Shown: positions 33,747 through 43,603, numbered from the stretch's first letter. The stretch is 64,000 nucleotides of DNA from Pseudomonadota bacterium (GCA_023419315.1 JAEZYE010000004.1:1-64000), one strand, 5' to 3'. Notes: a model not told the origin generated them from the sequence alone. A program made the numbers and translations.

Positions 33747-34049
33747 ATGCATGCACTGTTCGTCGGCGGCGTCATCGACAACAAGGAAGTGGATCTGGAA
33801 GACGGGCGTCCGCCCGTGCACTATCCGGAAAACAGCGGAGGCGGCCATTCGCGCTACCGCCTCCACTTCATCGGCGAAGGCGATGGAGGCCGGGTGGTGT
33901 ACGCCGTCTATGGCGCGCCCGATTTGCCGGACAGCGAAGTGGCCCGCGTCGTCGAGGAACGGGCCTACGCGCGCCGTTTCGATGCCCAGGCCGTGCAGCC
34001 GCCGGAACTGAGCGGTCCAGCCGACGTGGACGCCGCGGACTCCGCCTGA
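33747..34049 (+). CDS. Hypothetical protein, 100 residues
   Basis: Not recognised. The protein begins MHALFVGGVIDNKEVDLEDG, is rich in Gly, Asp and Tyr, shows beta-strand-like segments (SRYRLHFIGEG, GRVVYAVYGA) and ends in an acidic disordered tail. GAGG lies six bases before the ATG, so expression is likely. It has no signal peptide or membrane helix. It stands alone between the rtcB terminator and a convergent ABC permease gene. Confidence 0.6.
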   Translation: MHALFVGGVIDNKEVDLEDGRPPVHYPENSGGGHSRYRLHFIGEGDGGRVVYAVYGAPDLPDSEVARVVEERAYARRFDAQAVQPPELSGPADVDAADSA

Positions 34050-34068
34050 GCGGAGCCGGTTGGCGCGA

Positions 34069-36564
34069 TCAGTTCTGCAATTCGCGAAGCGTGACCGAGG
34101 GCGGTGCGTCCAGTACGCGCCGCGTCGCGAACAGGCCGGCCGCCAGCGCAGCCAGCAATCCGATGCCGCCGCCCATGGCGGCAAGCTGCCAGTTGGTTCG
34201 CCAAGGCAGATCGAACACCTGCGTGGCGATCACACCCGCGAGTACCGAAGCCGCAACCGCCGCTACCAAGCCCGAAAGCAGGCCGATCACGGCGAACTCC
34301 GACGCCTGCGCCAGCCGCAGTTGCCGGCGACTGCCGCCCAGCACGCGCATGACGCCGCCTTCGAGGAGCCGCTCATCCTGGCTTGCGCTTACGGCGGCCA
34401 TCAACACCAGCACGCCCGCGGCGAGCGAGAACCAGAACACCACCTGCACCACGGTCGACACCTGATCGGCCGTGCTGCGTACCTGCTTGAGCACGGCATC
34501 GACATCGATCACCGAAAGGTTCGGGAATGCGGACACCAGATCGCGTGTGAATGCGGTGCGTTGCGGCGGCACGCTCACCGCAGTGATGTAGCTGGCCGAA
34601 TAGCCGTCCAGCGATTCCGGTGAAGCGAGGACGAAGAAGTTCGGCCGGAAACTCTCCCAGTCGACCTTGCGCAGGCTGGTGATGCGGCCTTCGAAGGCCT
34701 GTCCCGCGATGTCGAACGCCACGCGATCACCCAGCTTCCATCCAAGCGATTCGGCGAAATCCTCTTCGACCGAAAGCTCCGGCGACGCCAGCGCCTGCTT
34801 GCCCCAGAACGTGCCTGCGGTGACCGTGTTGTCCTCGCGCAGGTGGTCAGCCATCGACAGGTTGAATTCGCGGTCGGCGCGTCGCTGCGTGCGTTCGTCG
34901 CTTTCGGCGTAGTCGGCGCCGCTGACCGGCTTGCCGTTGTGGCTGCTCAGGCGCGCGCGGATCATCGGGTACAGCGTGGCCTCGCCCAGATCCTGCGCGC
35001 GCAGGAATTCGCGCACGGAATCAAGTTGATCCTGCTGCACGTTGATGATGAAACGGTTCGGTGCATCGGCGGCCAGCGCCATCTGCCAGCGGTCCAGCAG
35101 ATCCGTGCGTACGAAGGTCAGCAGCAACAGCGCCATCAAGCCGAGGCCCAGCGCGGAAATCTGCGCGATGCTGGTGCCGGCACGCCGGCTGACGTTGGCC
35201 AGTCCGTAACGCAGCGCACCGCGCAAGCGCGAACGCAACGCCCGGACAGCAAGAATCAGCAACCACGCCAACAGGGCCAGTACGACCAGCGTGGCGAGTA
35301 TGCCCACGAGCATGGCGGTGCCCAGCGCAGCCGATCCCGCCTTCCACCACAACAATGCGGACAAGCCGGCGAATCCTGCGATGGCGACGAGCCATGCACT
35401 GGGTTCGGTCGGGTCGAGATCACGCCGCAGTACGCGCAACGCAGGTACGCGGCGCAACGCCAGCACCGGCGGCGCACCGAAGGCGAGCAGCACGATCAGG
35501 CCCACCGCGTAGCCCTGCCATGCCGGCATCGCACTGGCGGCGGGGATCGAAATTTCGAGTGTCCGCGCCAGCCAGCCGCCGACCACCCATTGCAGGCCGA
35601 ATGCGATGGCGACGCCGACGCTGCAGGCAATCACGCCGAGCAGCAGCAACTCGCCGACATGCACGCCGACCAGTGTGCGCTGACTGGCGCCGAGGCAGCG
35701 CATCACCGCGGTGCCCGACAGATGACGCTCGCTGTGGCGGCGCGCCGCCATGGCGACCGCGACCGCAGCCAGCACGACCGACACCAGCGCCGCCAGGCCC
35801 AGGAACCGCCCGGCGCGATCCAGCGCGGAGCGGACTTCCGGGCGCGCGTCCTGGATGGTTTCCAGACGTTGCCCGCGCGCGAGCTGCGCGCGCGCTCCCT
35901 CGTTGAACCGCTCGACCGCCGCTGCGTCGCCCGCGACGACCAGCCGATAGCGGATGCGGCTGCCTTCCTGCACCAGTCCCGTCGCCGGCAGATCCGTCGC
36001 ATTGAGGAAGGCTTTCGGCGCGACGTTGAAATAGTCCAGCGCCGCATCCGGTTCCTGCGCCACCAGCGCCGCCAGCCGCAGTTGCGTATTGCCGATGCCG
36101 ATCAGATCGCCCGGTCGCGCGCCGAGCGTTTCCGCGCCGGCCTGGCTGATCCACACCGTGCCCGGTTCCGGAATGCCGGTCGCATCACGCTCGCCGCGTT
36201 CGTCGATGACGCGGAAGCGTCCCCGCAATGGAAAGCCGGGTTGGAGCGCACGCAGATCGCCCAGCTTCAACTCCTCGCCGGCGCGGATCATGCTCTGGAA
36301 TTCGGTGGTACCGGTGCGCTGCAAACCGTTGCGATCGGCCAGTGCGACCAAGGCGTCGCTGATGGGCGCATCACCGCGGATCACCGCGTCACCGCCCAGC
36401 AGGCGATTGGCTTCGATCGCCAGCGCGCGCTCGGCACGATCGGTGACGAAGCCGACCGACGTCACCGCGACCACGGCAAGCACCAGGGCCGCGAACAGGA
36501 TGCGGATATCACCGGCCGCGAGATCGCGGCGCAGTTGTCGCCACGCCATGTGCAATGTCTTCAT
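34069..36564 (-). CDS. ybbP: ABC transporter permease, YbbP type (FtsX-like)
   Basis: This 831-residue membrane protein has ten predicted helices: one near residue 25, clusters at about 250-420 and 460, and a last group at 700-830. Large extracytoplasmic domains lie between them, and two FtsX domains carry MRCLGAS and MRVLGGS motifs, the coupling sites for the ATPase. The start at MKTLHMAW overlaps the ATPase stop (ATGA). With tesA divergent, the layout equals E. coli tesA-ybbA-ybbP. Function of this transporter, possibly lipid-related export, is unproven. Confidence 0.88.
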   Translation of the reverse strand: MKTLHMAWRQLRRDLAAGDIRILFAALVLAVVAVTSVGFVTDRAERALAIEANRLLGGDAVIRGDAPISDALVALADRNGLQRTGTTEFQSMIRAGEELKLGDLRALQPGFPLRGRFRVIDERGERDATGIPEPGTVWISQAGAETLGARPGDLIGIGNTQLRLAALVAQEPDAALDYFNVAPKAFLNATDLPATGLVQEGSRIRYRLVVAGDAAAVERFNEGARAQLARGQRLETIQDARPEVRSALDRAGRFLGLAALVSVVLAAVAVAMAARRHSERHLSGTAVMRCLGASQRTLVGVHVGELLLLGVIACSVGVAIAFGLQWVVGGWLARTLEISIPAASAMPAWQGYAVGLIVLLAFGAPPVLALRRVPALRVLRRDLDPTEPSAWLVAIAGFAGLSALLWWKAGSAALGTAMLVGILATLVVLALLAWLLILAVRALRSRLRGALRYGLANVSRRAGTSIAQISALGLGLMALLLLTFVRTDLLDRWQMALAADAPNRFIINVQQDQLDSVREFLRAQDLGEATLYPMIRARLSSHNGKPVSGADYAESDERTQRRADREFNLSMADHLREDNTVTAGTFWGKQALASPELSVEEDFAESLGWKLGDRVAFDIAGQAFEGRITSLRKVDWESFRPNFFVLASPESLDGYSASYITAVSVPPQRTAFTRDLVSAFPNLSVIDVDAVLKQVRSTADQVSTVVQVVFWFSLAAGVLVLMAAVSASQDERLLEGGVMRVLGGSRRQLRLAQASEFAVIGLLSGLVAAVAASVLAGVIATQVFDLPWRTNWQLAAMGGGIGLLAALAAGLFATRRVLDAPPSVTLRELQN

Positions 36565-37265
36565 GCGCCGGCCACTACGCGGCCGCTGTCCAGGCGGATG
36601 ATCCGACCGCACCGCTCGGCAAGATGATCGTCATGCGTGACCAGCACGAGCGTGGTCCCCGCTTCGGCATTGAGTGCGAACAGCAGCTCGATGATGGCCT
36701 GCCCGGTATGCGTGTCGAGGTTGCCGGTCGGTTCGTCGGCGAAGAGCAACGAGGGCCGCGTCACGAAGGCGCGCGCCAGCGCCACGCGCTGCTGCTCGCC
36801 ACCGGACAGTTGTCGGGGATAGTGGCCCAGACGCTGGCCCAGCCCGACCTTTTCCAGAATCTGCCGCGCCGGTGCTTCCACCTCCGCGTCGCCCCGCAGT
36901 TCGAGCGGCAACATGACGTTCTCCAGTGCGGTCAACGACGGGAGCAGCTGGAAACTCTGGAACACGAAGCCGACTTTCTCGCCGCGCACGCGTGCGCGTC
37001 CGTCTTCGTCCAGCGCCGACAACGGCGCACCTTCCAGCACGACGCTGCCATCGCTGGGCGAGTCGAGGCCGGCGAGCAGCGACAGCAGCGTGCTCTTGCC
37101 CGAGCCCGAAGCGCCGACAATCGCGACGGTGTCGCCACGTCGAATGTGGAAGCCGACGTCCTCCAGGATCGTCAGTTCGCCATCCGGCAACTGCACCCGC
37201 TTGCCGAGGTTCTGTACCTGAAGCGCATCTGTGGTCCGCGTACGGGGGTCGGTTGAATCGGCCAT
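36561..37265 (-). CDS. ybbA: ABC transporter ATP-binding protein, YbbA type
   Basis: This 234-residue protein has Walker A GASGSGKST, signature LSGGEQQRVALARA, and Walker B LLFADEPTGNLD, typical of the LolD/MacB-like group. Three consecutive ATGs occur; the third (37265) is best spaced from AGAG and gives MADSTDP. It partners the YbbP-like permease whose start overlaps its stop. tesA is divergent only 41 bases away, so the promoters must overlap. Confidence 0.9.
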   Translation of the reverse strand: MADSTDPRTRTTDALQVQNLGKRVQLPDGELTILEDVGFHIRRGDTVAIVGASGSGKSTLLSLLAGLDSPSDGSVVLEGAPLSALDEDGRARVRGEKVGFVFQSFQLLPSLTALENVMLPLELRGDAEVEAPARQILEKVGLGQRLGHYPRQLSGGEQQRVALARAFVTRPSLLFADEPTGNLDTHTGQAIIELLFALNAEAGTTLVLVTHDDHLAERCGRIIRLDSGRVVAGA

Positions 37266-37306
37266 CATCATCTCTATGCTGGAACCTCGGTCATCGGGAG
37301 CGTTCA

Positions 37307-37981
37307 ATGTTCTTCACGCATCTGCAACGTGGTGGCGCGCGCGCCTTGTTCAACTGTGCCATGGCCGGCGTCCTGCTGCTATTCACGGCATGGACCGCTC
37401 CGGCGCTCGCACAATCAGGCAAGACCGGTGCGCAGAAAACGGTTCTGGTGATGGGCGATTCGCTGTCCGCAGCGTATGGACTTTCATCGGCCCAGGGATG
37501 GGTGGCGTTGACCGCCAACCGCATCGCCAGTGAAAAGCCGGGATGGCGCGTGGTCAATGCCAGCATCAGCGGCGAGACCACCGCGGGCGGCGCATCACGC
37601 CTGGCCGCCGAACTCCAGCGGCATCGCCCCTCGATTGTCGTGATCGAGCTTGGTGCGAATGACGGCCTGCGCGGGCTGCCGTTGAAGCAGACGCGCGCCA
37701 ATCTCGACCGGATGATCCAGGCCGCGCGGAAAGCAAACGCGCGCGTGCTGTTGATCGGCATGCGCATCCCACCGAACTACGGCCCCGATTACACGCGCGG
37801 ATTCGAAGCGACCTTCACCGATCTGGCAAAGCAGTACGACGTGCCGCTGCTGCCATTCCTGCTGGAGCCCATCGCGCGTGATCGCGCCAATTTCCAGGAT
37901 GACAACCTGCATCCGGTCGCTGCCGCGCAACCGAAGCTGCGCGATCATGTCTGGAGCCGCCTCGGGCCGATGTTGAAGTAG
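37307..37981 (+). CDS. tesA: Periplasmic lysophospholipase/acyl-CoA thioesterase (SGNH hydrolase)
   Basis: This 224-residue protein has a signal peptide ending APALA. SGNH blocks are GDSLSAAYG (nucleophile Ser52), a Gly in block II, GANDG (Asn, block III) and DNLHP (Asp and His, block V). GGGAG lies six bases before the ATG. It hydrolyses thioesters and lysophospholipids in the periplasm. The divergent ybbA/ybbP pair is the usual neighbour. Confidence 0.93.
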   Translation: MFFTHLQRGGARALFNCAMAGVLLLFTAWTAPALAQSGKTGAQKTVLVMGDSLSAAYGLSSAQGWVALTANRIASEKPGWRVVNASISGETTAGGASRLAAELQRHRPSIVVIELGANDGLRGLPLKQTRANLDRMIQAARKANARVLLIGMRIPPNYGPDYTRGFEATFTDLAKQYDVPLLPFLLEPIARDRANFQDDNLHPVAAAQPKLRDHVWSRLGPMLK

Positions 37982-38011
37982 GGTGCGCGGGCCTGCTCGC
38001 GGTCGGCATCC

Positions 38012-38027
38012 GTAGGACTTTTCCTAC
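38012..38027. repeat. GTAG-headed 16-bp palindrome
   Basis: GTAGGA and TCCTAC enclose CTTT. A GTAG head on a small palindrome again recalls REP elements of Stenotrophomonas relatives. It lies 30 bases after tesA with no T-tract, so it may act as a 3' end stabiliser. Confidence 0.4.
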
Positions 38028-38128
38028 AGCGTCGGGCGCTGTCCGCTGAGTGCACACCGCATTGACCCGCGGCAGTCTATGTCTGCCGCGCAAGCGCGCG
38101 GCAGTCATCCGCCTGCGAGGATCGCCGC

Positions 38129-38341
38129 GTGCCACGTCTTCTTTTCACCATCGCCCCGACCACCGACGGTTGGCAGTTGTACGAAGGCGAACACGGCCGC
38201 TCCTCGTTCGACAACCTGAGCGATGCGCGCGACAACGCCCGCATGCTCGCCGCCACGTTGTATGAGCACCATGGCATTCCGACCGCGGTCGTGATGGACA
38301 TGGCCGGCCGCGAAGCCGTCGTGCTGACGCGTCACGGCTGA
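38129..38341 (+). CDS. Small DUF2188-like protein
   Basis: This 70-residue protein uses a GTG start with GAGG nine bases upstream. It has the short beta pattern PTTDGWQLYEGEHGRSSFDN followed by a helix ARDNARMLAATLYEH, as in DUF2188-type small proteins. Function unknown. It stands alone between tesA and a convergent oxidoreductase gene. Confidence 0.5.
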   Translation: MPRLLFTIAPTTDGWQLYEGEHGRSSFDNLSDARDNARMLAATLYEHHGIPTAVVMDMAGREAVVLTRHG

Positions 38342-38401
38342 CCGCGCGCCGTCCGCATACTGCAGCCAGTTCAATCTGAAGCCGCGGCTGCGTTCCGCGC
38401 T

Positions 38402-39058
38402 TCAGCCCTCGATGCCCGCGAGCTGCCGCAACGCCTGTTCGAATACTTCCACCGGCTGGCCGCCCTGGATGAGGTGCTTGTCGTTGAACACGACCGAAGG
38501 CACGGCGCGGATGCCCTGCTGCTGATAGAAGCGTTCCTGCTCGCGCACATCGCCTGCGTGCTCGCCCGATGCCAGCAATGCGCGCGCGCGCTCGCCATCG
38601 AGTCCGACGGATTCGGCCACGGCGCCCAGCACGTCGTGCGATGAGACATCCCGGCCTTCGGTGAAGTACGCCTTGAGCAGCGCGTGCTTGAGCGCGCGCT
38701 GGATATCTGGCCCTTCCAGCCCGGCCCAATGCAGCAGCCGGTGGGCATCGAACGTGTTGACGATACGACGGCGGCGCTGCATGTCGAACGCGAAGCCCAG
38801 CGCTGCGCCACGCTCGCGGATGGCTTCACTGTTCTGCTGCGCCTGCTCCGCACTCATGCCGTATTTGCGCGTCAGGTGCTCGATGACATCCTCGCCTTCG
38901 GCCGCCATCTGTGGATTGAGCTCGAATGGCTGGAAATGCAGTTCCACCCGCAGCGGCGCGCCAACCCGCGCAATCGCCTGCTCCAGCGCCTGCAGGCCGA
39001 TCGCGCACCACGGGCACACGACATCGGAAACGAAATCGATCTTGAGGGTGTGGCTCAC
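38402..39058 (-). CDS. DsbA-family oxidoreductase (FrnE-like)
   Basis: This 218-residue cytoplasmic thioredoxin-fold protein has the redox motif CPWC (Cys15, Cys18) close to the N-terminus and the cis-Pro loop AVPSVVFNDK. An all-helical insertion between them is typical of FrnE/2-hydroxychromene isomerase relatives. There is no signal peptide. A GTG start at 39058 is chosen because it gives the family N-terminus, and no ATG is available upstream. Substrate unknown. Confidence 0.85.
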   Translation of the reverse strand: MSHTLKIDFVSDVVCPWCAIGLQALEQAIARVGAPLRVELHFQPFELNPQMAAEGEDVIEHLTRKYGMSAEQAQQNSEAIRERGAALGFAFDMQRRRRIVNTFDAHRLLHWAGLEGPDIQRALKHALLKAYFTEGRDVSSHDVLGAVAESVGLDGERARALLASGEHAGDVREQERFYQQQGIRAVPSVVFNDKHLIQGGQPVEVFEQALRQLAGIEG

Positions 39059-39146
39059 GGCTCGGGATTTCCTTGGTGGAGAACGCAACGGCAATCGGAC
39101 CGGGCGTCCGGCGCGACGTCGCGCCGAACCTGCCCGTGGGATCGGA

Positions 39147-40181
39147 TCAGACCGGCGTCGGGTTGCGGTACTTGAAGCCGGCCTGGTGCCAGTACGGATA
39201 CGGCTTGGTCACCGCGCTGGCCGCATCCAGCCGCGCGACCTGCTCGGCGGTCAGGTTCCAGCCTACGGCGCCGAGGTTCTGCTTCAGCTGCTCCTCGTTG
39301 CGCGCACCGACGACGATCGTCGAAACCGTCGGGCGTTGCAGCAGCCAGTTCAGCGCGATCTGCGGAATCGTCCTGCCGGTTTCCTTCGCGATTTCATCGA
39401 GCGCATCGACGACGTGATAGAGATGTTCCTGATCCACGGGCGGGCCGGACTCCACGCTGGTGGCCGACTGCAGGCGGCTGGTTTCCGGCAGCGGCTGGCC
39501 GCGGCGGATCTTGCCGGTCAACCGGCCCCAGCCGAGCGGGCTCCACACCACTGCGCCGACGCCTTGATCGGCCGCGAGCGGCATCAACTCCCATTCGTAG
39601 TCGCGGCCGACCAGCGAGTAGTACGCCTGGTGCGCGACATAGCGCGACCAGCCGTGGCGATCCGATACGGCCAGCGATTTCATCAGGTGCCAGCCGGAAA
39701 AGTTCGACACACCGAGGTAACGGATCTTGCCGGCGCGCACGAGGTTGTCGAGCGTGGACAGCACTTCCTCCACCGGCGTGCGTGCATCGAAGCCGTGCAG
39801 CTGGAACAGATCGATGTAGTCCGTGCCGAGCCGCTTGAGCGCGGCGTCGATGGCGTTGATCAGGTGGTAGCGCGAGGAACCGACGCTGTTCTCGCCTTCG
39901 TCGAAACGGAAGGTCGCCTTGGTCGAGATGAGCAGCGAATCGCGCGGCCGGCCCTTGATGGCTTCACCGAGGATCGATTCCGCCGCGCCTTTCGAGTAGA
40001 CGTCGGCGCTGTCGAACAGGTTGAGGCCGGCGTCGAGGCAGACATCGATCAGGCGACGGGCCTCGGTCACGTCGGTCTGGCCCCACGAACTGAACAACGC
40101 GCCCTGGCCGCCGAAAGTGCCGGTGCCGAAGCTGAGGACGGGAACGCGGAAGCCGGAGGCGCCGAGATAGCGGTATTCCAT
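39147..40181 (-). CDS. Aldo/keto reductase
   Basis: This 344-residue NADPH-dependent reductase with a TIM-barrel fold has a complete catalytic tetrad: Asp57, Tyr62, Lys88 and His129 (FDSADVYSKG, STKATF, FQLHGF). GVSNFSG and the cofactor segment STIVVGARNEEQ follow. It is divergent from an AraC-type regulator, which probably controls it. The natural aldehyde substrate is unknown. Confidence 0.92.
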   Translation of the reverse strand: MEYRYLGASGFRVPVLSFGTGTFGGQGALFSSWGQTDVTEARRLIDVCLDAGLNLFDSADVYSKGAAESILGEAIKGRPRDSLLISTKATFRFDEGENSVGSSRYHLINAIDAALKRLGTDYIDLFQLHGFDARTPVEEVLSTLDNLVRAGKIRYLGVSNFSGWHLMKSLAVSDRHGWSRYVAHQAYYSLVGRDYEWELMPLAADQGVGAVVWSPLGWGRLTGKIRRGQPLPETSRLQSATSVESGPPVDQEHLYHVVDALDEIAKETGRTIPQIALNWLLQRPTVSTIVVGARNEEQLKQNLGAVGWNLTAEQVARLDAASAVTKPYPYWHQAGFKYRNPTPV

Positions 40182-40247
40182 GGCGATGAGGGGATTGGGG
40201 GAGGGGCGGACATTTCACTCCCCGTGCGGCGGAGCGGCAAGCTGCAT

Positions 40248-40276
40248 CGTGGAAAGCTTTGTTGCCGACTTCCACG
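40248..40276. promoter_or_regulatory. Inverted repeat between aldo/keto reductase and AraC gene
   Basis: CGTGGAA (40248-40254) and TTCCACG (40270-40276) are separated by 15 bases, roughly two helical turns centre to centre. They lie in the 200-base divergent gap, where an AraC-type dimer could bind. Confidence 0.4.
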
Positions 40277-40382
40277 CGCGCCGGCCCGCGCTGTCCCATT
40301 CCTCGCCGATGCTTGCCTGATCCTGCAAGGCGCGCCGTCGCACCGCCTCGGCCCGCGCACGCGCGGCGTAGACTCCGTTCCC

Positions 40383-41330
40383 ATGAGCGGACACACCACC
40401 TCGGACATCCTCCAAGATTCATCGCCCCGCGACACCGAAGCGCTGGTGGAATCCCGGCGTGCGTCGCTGGCCGACGCGATTGAACGATTCACCGGCCAGG
40501 ACGGCATCCACGAAACGCCCATCACCGGCCTGCGCTTCTCGCGCCTGAGCGGACCGAACGCACCGATGTGCGGCGTGCAGGAACCCGCGCTGGCGATGAT
40601 CGTGCAGGGCTGCAAGCAGACCATGCTCGGCGATGACGTCTACGAGTACGACGCGTCGCGTTATCTGGTCGCGTCGGTGGATTTGCCCATCATCGGCCGG
40701 GTGACCCAGGCCAGCGCCGAAAAGCCGTACCTGTGCTTCGTGTTGAGCCTGCCGCCGGCCGACATCGCCGAACTGGTCACGCAGGCTGAAGCCACCTCCG
40801 CGCCACTGCCGCCTCCTTCGCGCGGCATCTCGGTGAGCCGCTGCGATCCGGATCTGCTGGATGCCGCTCTGCGGCTGGTCCGGCTGCTTGATGCGCCGCA
40901 GGACATTGCCCTGCTCGCGCCGCTGATCATCCGCGAGATCCACTACCGCCTGCTGCGCAGCGATCAGGGCGGAATGCTGCGTCACATCGGCGTGGCCGAC
41001 AGCCAGGGCCACCGCGTCGCCAAGGCGATCGGCTGGCTGCGGCAGAACTATCGCGAACCGCTGCGCATCGAGAACATCGCGCGCCAGGTGCACATGAGCA
41101 CGTCGTCGCTGCACCACCACTTCAAGGCGGTCACGGCGATGAGTCCGTTGCAGTACCAGAAGCAACTGCGCCTGCAGGAGGCGCGCCGGTTGATGCTGAC
41201 CGAGGTGCTGGACGCCGCCACCGCCGGTCACCGGGTCGGCTACGAAAGTCCGTCGCAGTTCAGTCGCGAGTACAGCCGCATGTTCGGCGCACCGCCGGTC
41301 CGCGATGTCGAGCGCCTGCGCGCCTCCTGA
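40383..41330 (+). CDS. AraC-family transcriptional regulator
   Basis: This 315-residue protein has an N-terminal AraC_N-type cupin region (VQEPALAMIVQGCKQTMLG, YLVASVDLPIIGRV). The C-terminal double HTH contains IENIARQVHMSTSSLHHHFKAVTAMSPLQYQKQ as two helices and VGYESPSQFSREYSRMFG. The ATG at 40383 has no strong ribosome binding site. It is divergent from the aldo/keto reductase, the commonest partner of this subfamily. Confidence 0.92.
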   Translation: MSGHTTSDILQDSSPRDTEALVESRRASLADAIERFTGQDGIHETPITGLRFSRLSGPNAPMCGVQEPALAMIVQGCKQTMLGDDVYEYDASRYLVASVDLPIIGRVTQASAEKPYLCFVLSLPPADIAELVTQAEATSAPLPPPSRGISVSRCDPDLLDAALRLVRLLDAPQDIALLAPLIIREIHYRLLRSDQGGMLRHIGVADSQGHRVAKAIGWLRQNYREPLRIENIARQVHMSTSSLHHHFKAVTAMSPLQYQKQLRLQEARRLMLTEVLDAATAGHRVGYESPSQFSREYSRMFGAPPVRDVERLRAS

Positions 41331-41446
41331 TCCGTTGCGGGCAGATGAATGTGCAATGACGCGGCGCGGCGGCAGGCCGGCCGCCGCGTTGTGGGGCCCC
41401 TGCGGCGGGAGCAGAATCCACACGGGTTCCTTGCCGGAGCAATGCC

Positions 41447-42007
41447 ATGAAACGCCTCTTCCTGCTGTCGTTCCTGATTGTCGGATTGCTGGCCACGACC
41501 AGCGTGCTGGCGCGGAGCAAGCGCGTCACCGATGCGGACATTCCGCGCAACCTGCCGACCGTCGATGCGGTCAGCATCGAATGGACCGACCCCGCCGAGT
41601 TCTCGGATATCCGCTACAGCGGCAATCGCTGGGAAGCGGTGCAGGGCAACTGGGTGGTCGATCTGGCGAGCCATCTGCAGAAGCGGGCCGCGAAGCAGCT
41701 CGCACCGGGCCAGCAGCTGAAGATCACCATCACCGACATCCGTCGCGCCGGCATGTACGAACCGGGGCGGGGCATGAACTTCGATCGTATCCGGGTGATC
41801 AAGGACATCTATCCGCCGCGCGTCACCCTCAACTTCACCCTGGAAGACGCCAGCGGCCAGGTCATCGCCCAGGGTGAGCGCAAACTGGTGGACGGTGCGT
41901 TCCTGATGGGCGCCAGCCCCATCAATGACACTGACACGCTGCGCTACGAGAAGCGCATGCTCGACAACTGGTTGTCCAGCGAGTTCAAGGTCTCGCGCGA
42001 GGTCTGA
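41447..42007 (+). CDS. DUF3016 exported protein
   Basis: This 186-residue protein has a signal peptide ([22 protein letters not shown]). The mature part has [18 protein letters not shown] and the helix-strand pattern of DUF3016, including [19 protein letters not shown] lies seven bases before the ATG. The family is restricted to gammaproteobacteria and its function is unknown. Confidence 0.82.
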   Translation: MKRLFLLSFLIVGLLATTSVLARSKRVTDADIPRNLPTVDAVSIEWTDPAEFSDIRYSGNRWEAVQGNWVVDLASHLQKRAAKQLAPGQQLKITITDIRRAGMYEPGRGMNFDRIRVIKDIYPPRVTLNFTLEDASGQVIAQGERKLVDGAFLMGASPINDTDTLRYEKRMLDNWLSSEFKVSREV

Positions 42008-42095
42008 TGCTCGCGCACTGCCGCGCCGTGGCCCGGTCTTGCGGTTGGCGCGGCCGTCGCCATATCGAAGCCACCCTCCCCCGCCAGGAACCGCA

Positions 42096-42563
42096 ATGCG
42101 CGACTTCGACCTGACGCCTCCTTCCGATACGCAGCGCGATGCGCTGGCCGCCGGGCTCGACCCGGACGAGCGCCGCGTGCTGTTGCAGCACGGCACCGAG
42201 GCGCCGTTCTGCGGCGTCTTCCTCGACAACAAGCGGGAGGGCGTCTACACCTGCCGCTTCTGCGGGCTGCCGCTGTTCCGCTCCAGCGCCAAGTTCGACT
42301 CCGGTACCGGCTGGCCGAGCTTCTTCGCCCCGTTCGACGAACGCCACGTCGGCCGCATCCGCGACATCAGCCACGGCATGATCCGCACGGAAATCGTCTG
42401 CGCGCGCTGCGGCAGCCACCTCGGCCACGTGTTTCCCGACGGCCCGCCGCCGACGCATGAGCGCCACTGCCTGAACTCGGTGTCGCTGGCGTTCACAGAC
42501 GACGGCCAGGCCCTGCCCGACCTGCTCCAGCGTGGCGCGCCGGAGGGCGAACCGGCGGACTGA
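42096..42563 (+). CDS. msrB: Peptide-methionine (R)-S-oxide reductase
   Basis: This 155-residue protein repairs oxidised methionine. Zinc is held by Cys53/Cys56 and Cys102/Cys105. The active-site motif is [10 protein letters not shown], and the catalytic cysteine is Cys125 in [15 protein letters not shown] lies six bases before the ATG. The protein lacks an MsrA fusion and a signal peptide, so it acts in the cytoplasm. Confidence 0.95.
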   Translation: MRDFDLTPPSDTQRDALAAGLDPDERRVLLQHGTEAPFCGVFLDNKREGVYTCRFCGLPLFRSSAKFDSGTGWPSFFAPFDERHVGRIRDISHGMIRTEIVCARCGSHLGHVFPDGPPPTHERHCLNSVSLAFTDDGQALPDLLQRGAPEGEPAD

Positions 42564-42738
42564 TCCGCCCTTCGAAGGTTCGCCCGGCCAGGTCCGGCAG
42601 CCCACGTCCGACCGGCCTTCGCGTCTTCACGCAGCATGCGTGCGGGCGGCCCCGACAGGGGATTTCCGGACCCTTTCCACCGCCTCAAGAAAACGCTTGC
42701 CGGGCCGACACCTAGGTACTCCCCTACGCGTCGTCCCC

Positions 42739-43593
42739 ATGCTCATCATCGTCGGAATCCTGGTCGTCATCGCCAGCGTGGTCGGTGGCTACATTGCCTC
42801 CCACGGCAAGCTCGCCGTGCTCTGGCAACCGTACGAACTCGTCATCATCGGCGGCGCGGCGCTGGGCGCGTTCCTGGTCAGCAATCCGCCCAAGGTGGTG
42901 AAGGCCACGTTCGCCGCGACCTTCGGCGTGCTCAAGGGCGTGCGCTACAAGCCGGCCGACTACCTCGACGTGCTGACGCTGATGTACGAACTGCTCAACA
43001 AGGCGCGCCGCGAAGGTTTCATCTCGCTGGAATCGCATGTCGACAATCCGACCAGCAGCGATCTGTTCAACAAGTACCCGCGGGTGCTGGCCGATCACCA
43101 TCTGATGGACTTCATCACCGACTGCCTGCGCCTGATGGTCGGCAGCAACATCGAGCCGCACGAACTGGAACCGCTGCTCGAACTGGAACTGGAAAAGCAC
43201 CACCACGAAATGATGGCGCCGGCGCATGCGCTCACCAAGGTCGCCGACGGCCTGCCCGGCTTCGGCATCGTGGCGGCGGTGCTCGGCATCGTGATCACGA
43301 TGGGCTCCATCGGCGGCGACGTCGCCGCGGTGGGTGCGCACGTGGCGGCGGCGCTCGTCGGCACCTTCCTCGGCATCCTGCTGGCCTACGGTTTCGTCGG
43401 GCCGCTGGCCACGGCGATCGAGGCACAGGCCGAACAGGACGGCCGGATCTATGAAAGCGTGAAGACCGCGCTGCTCGCCTGCCTGCGGGGCTACAACCCG
43501 AAGGTGGCGCTGGAATTCGCGCGCAAGACGCTGCCCTCGCATGTGCGCCCGCAGTTCGCCGAGTTCGAGACCCACCTCAAGGGCGTGAAGTAA
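42739..43593 (+). CDS. motA: Flagellar motor stator protein MotA
   Basis: This 284-residue inner membrane protein has four helices, the last two around KVADGLPGFGIVAAVLGIVITM and VAAALVGTFLGILLAYGFVGPL. A large cytoplasmic loop between helices 2 and 3 would contact FliG. It forms the proton-driven stator with MotB, encoded ten bases downstream. No clear ribosome binding site precedes the ATG. Confidence 0.95.
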   Translation: MLIIVGILVVIASVVGGYIASHGKLAVLWQPYELVIIGGAALGAFLVSNPPKVVKATFAATFGVLKGVRYKPADYLDVLTLMYELLNKARREGFISLESHVDNPTSSDLFNKYPRVLADHHLMDFITDCLRLMVGSNIEPHELEPLLELELEKHHHEMMAPAHALTKVADGLPGFGIVAAVLGIVITMGSIGGDVAAVGAHVAAALVGTFLGILLAYGFVGPLATAIEAQAEQDGRIYESVKTALLACLRGYNPKVALEFARKTLPSHVRPQFAEFETHLKGVK

Positions 43594-43603
43594 GGCCGCC
43601 CCG

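Noticed and set aside
34843..36627. Long plus-strand frame opposite the YbbP permease
   Set aside because: Composition is Arg/Gln/His-rich without motifs, a typical antisense shadow; the minus-strand protein has clear FtsX features.
38661..40382. Long plus-strand open frame ahead of the AraC gene
   Set aside because: It runs antisense through the DsbA-like and aldo/keto reductase genes and reflects high GC content; the AraC gene starts at 40383.
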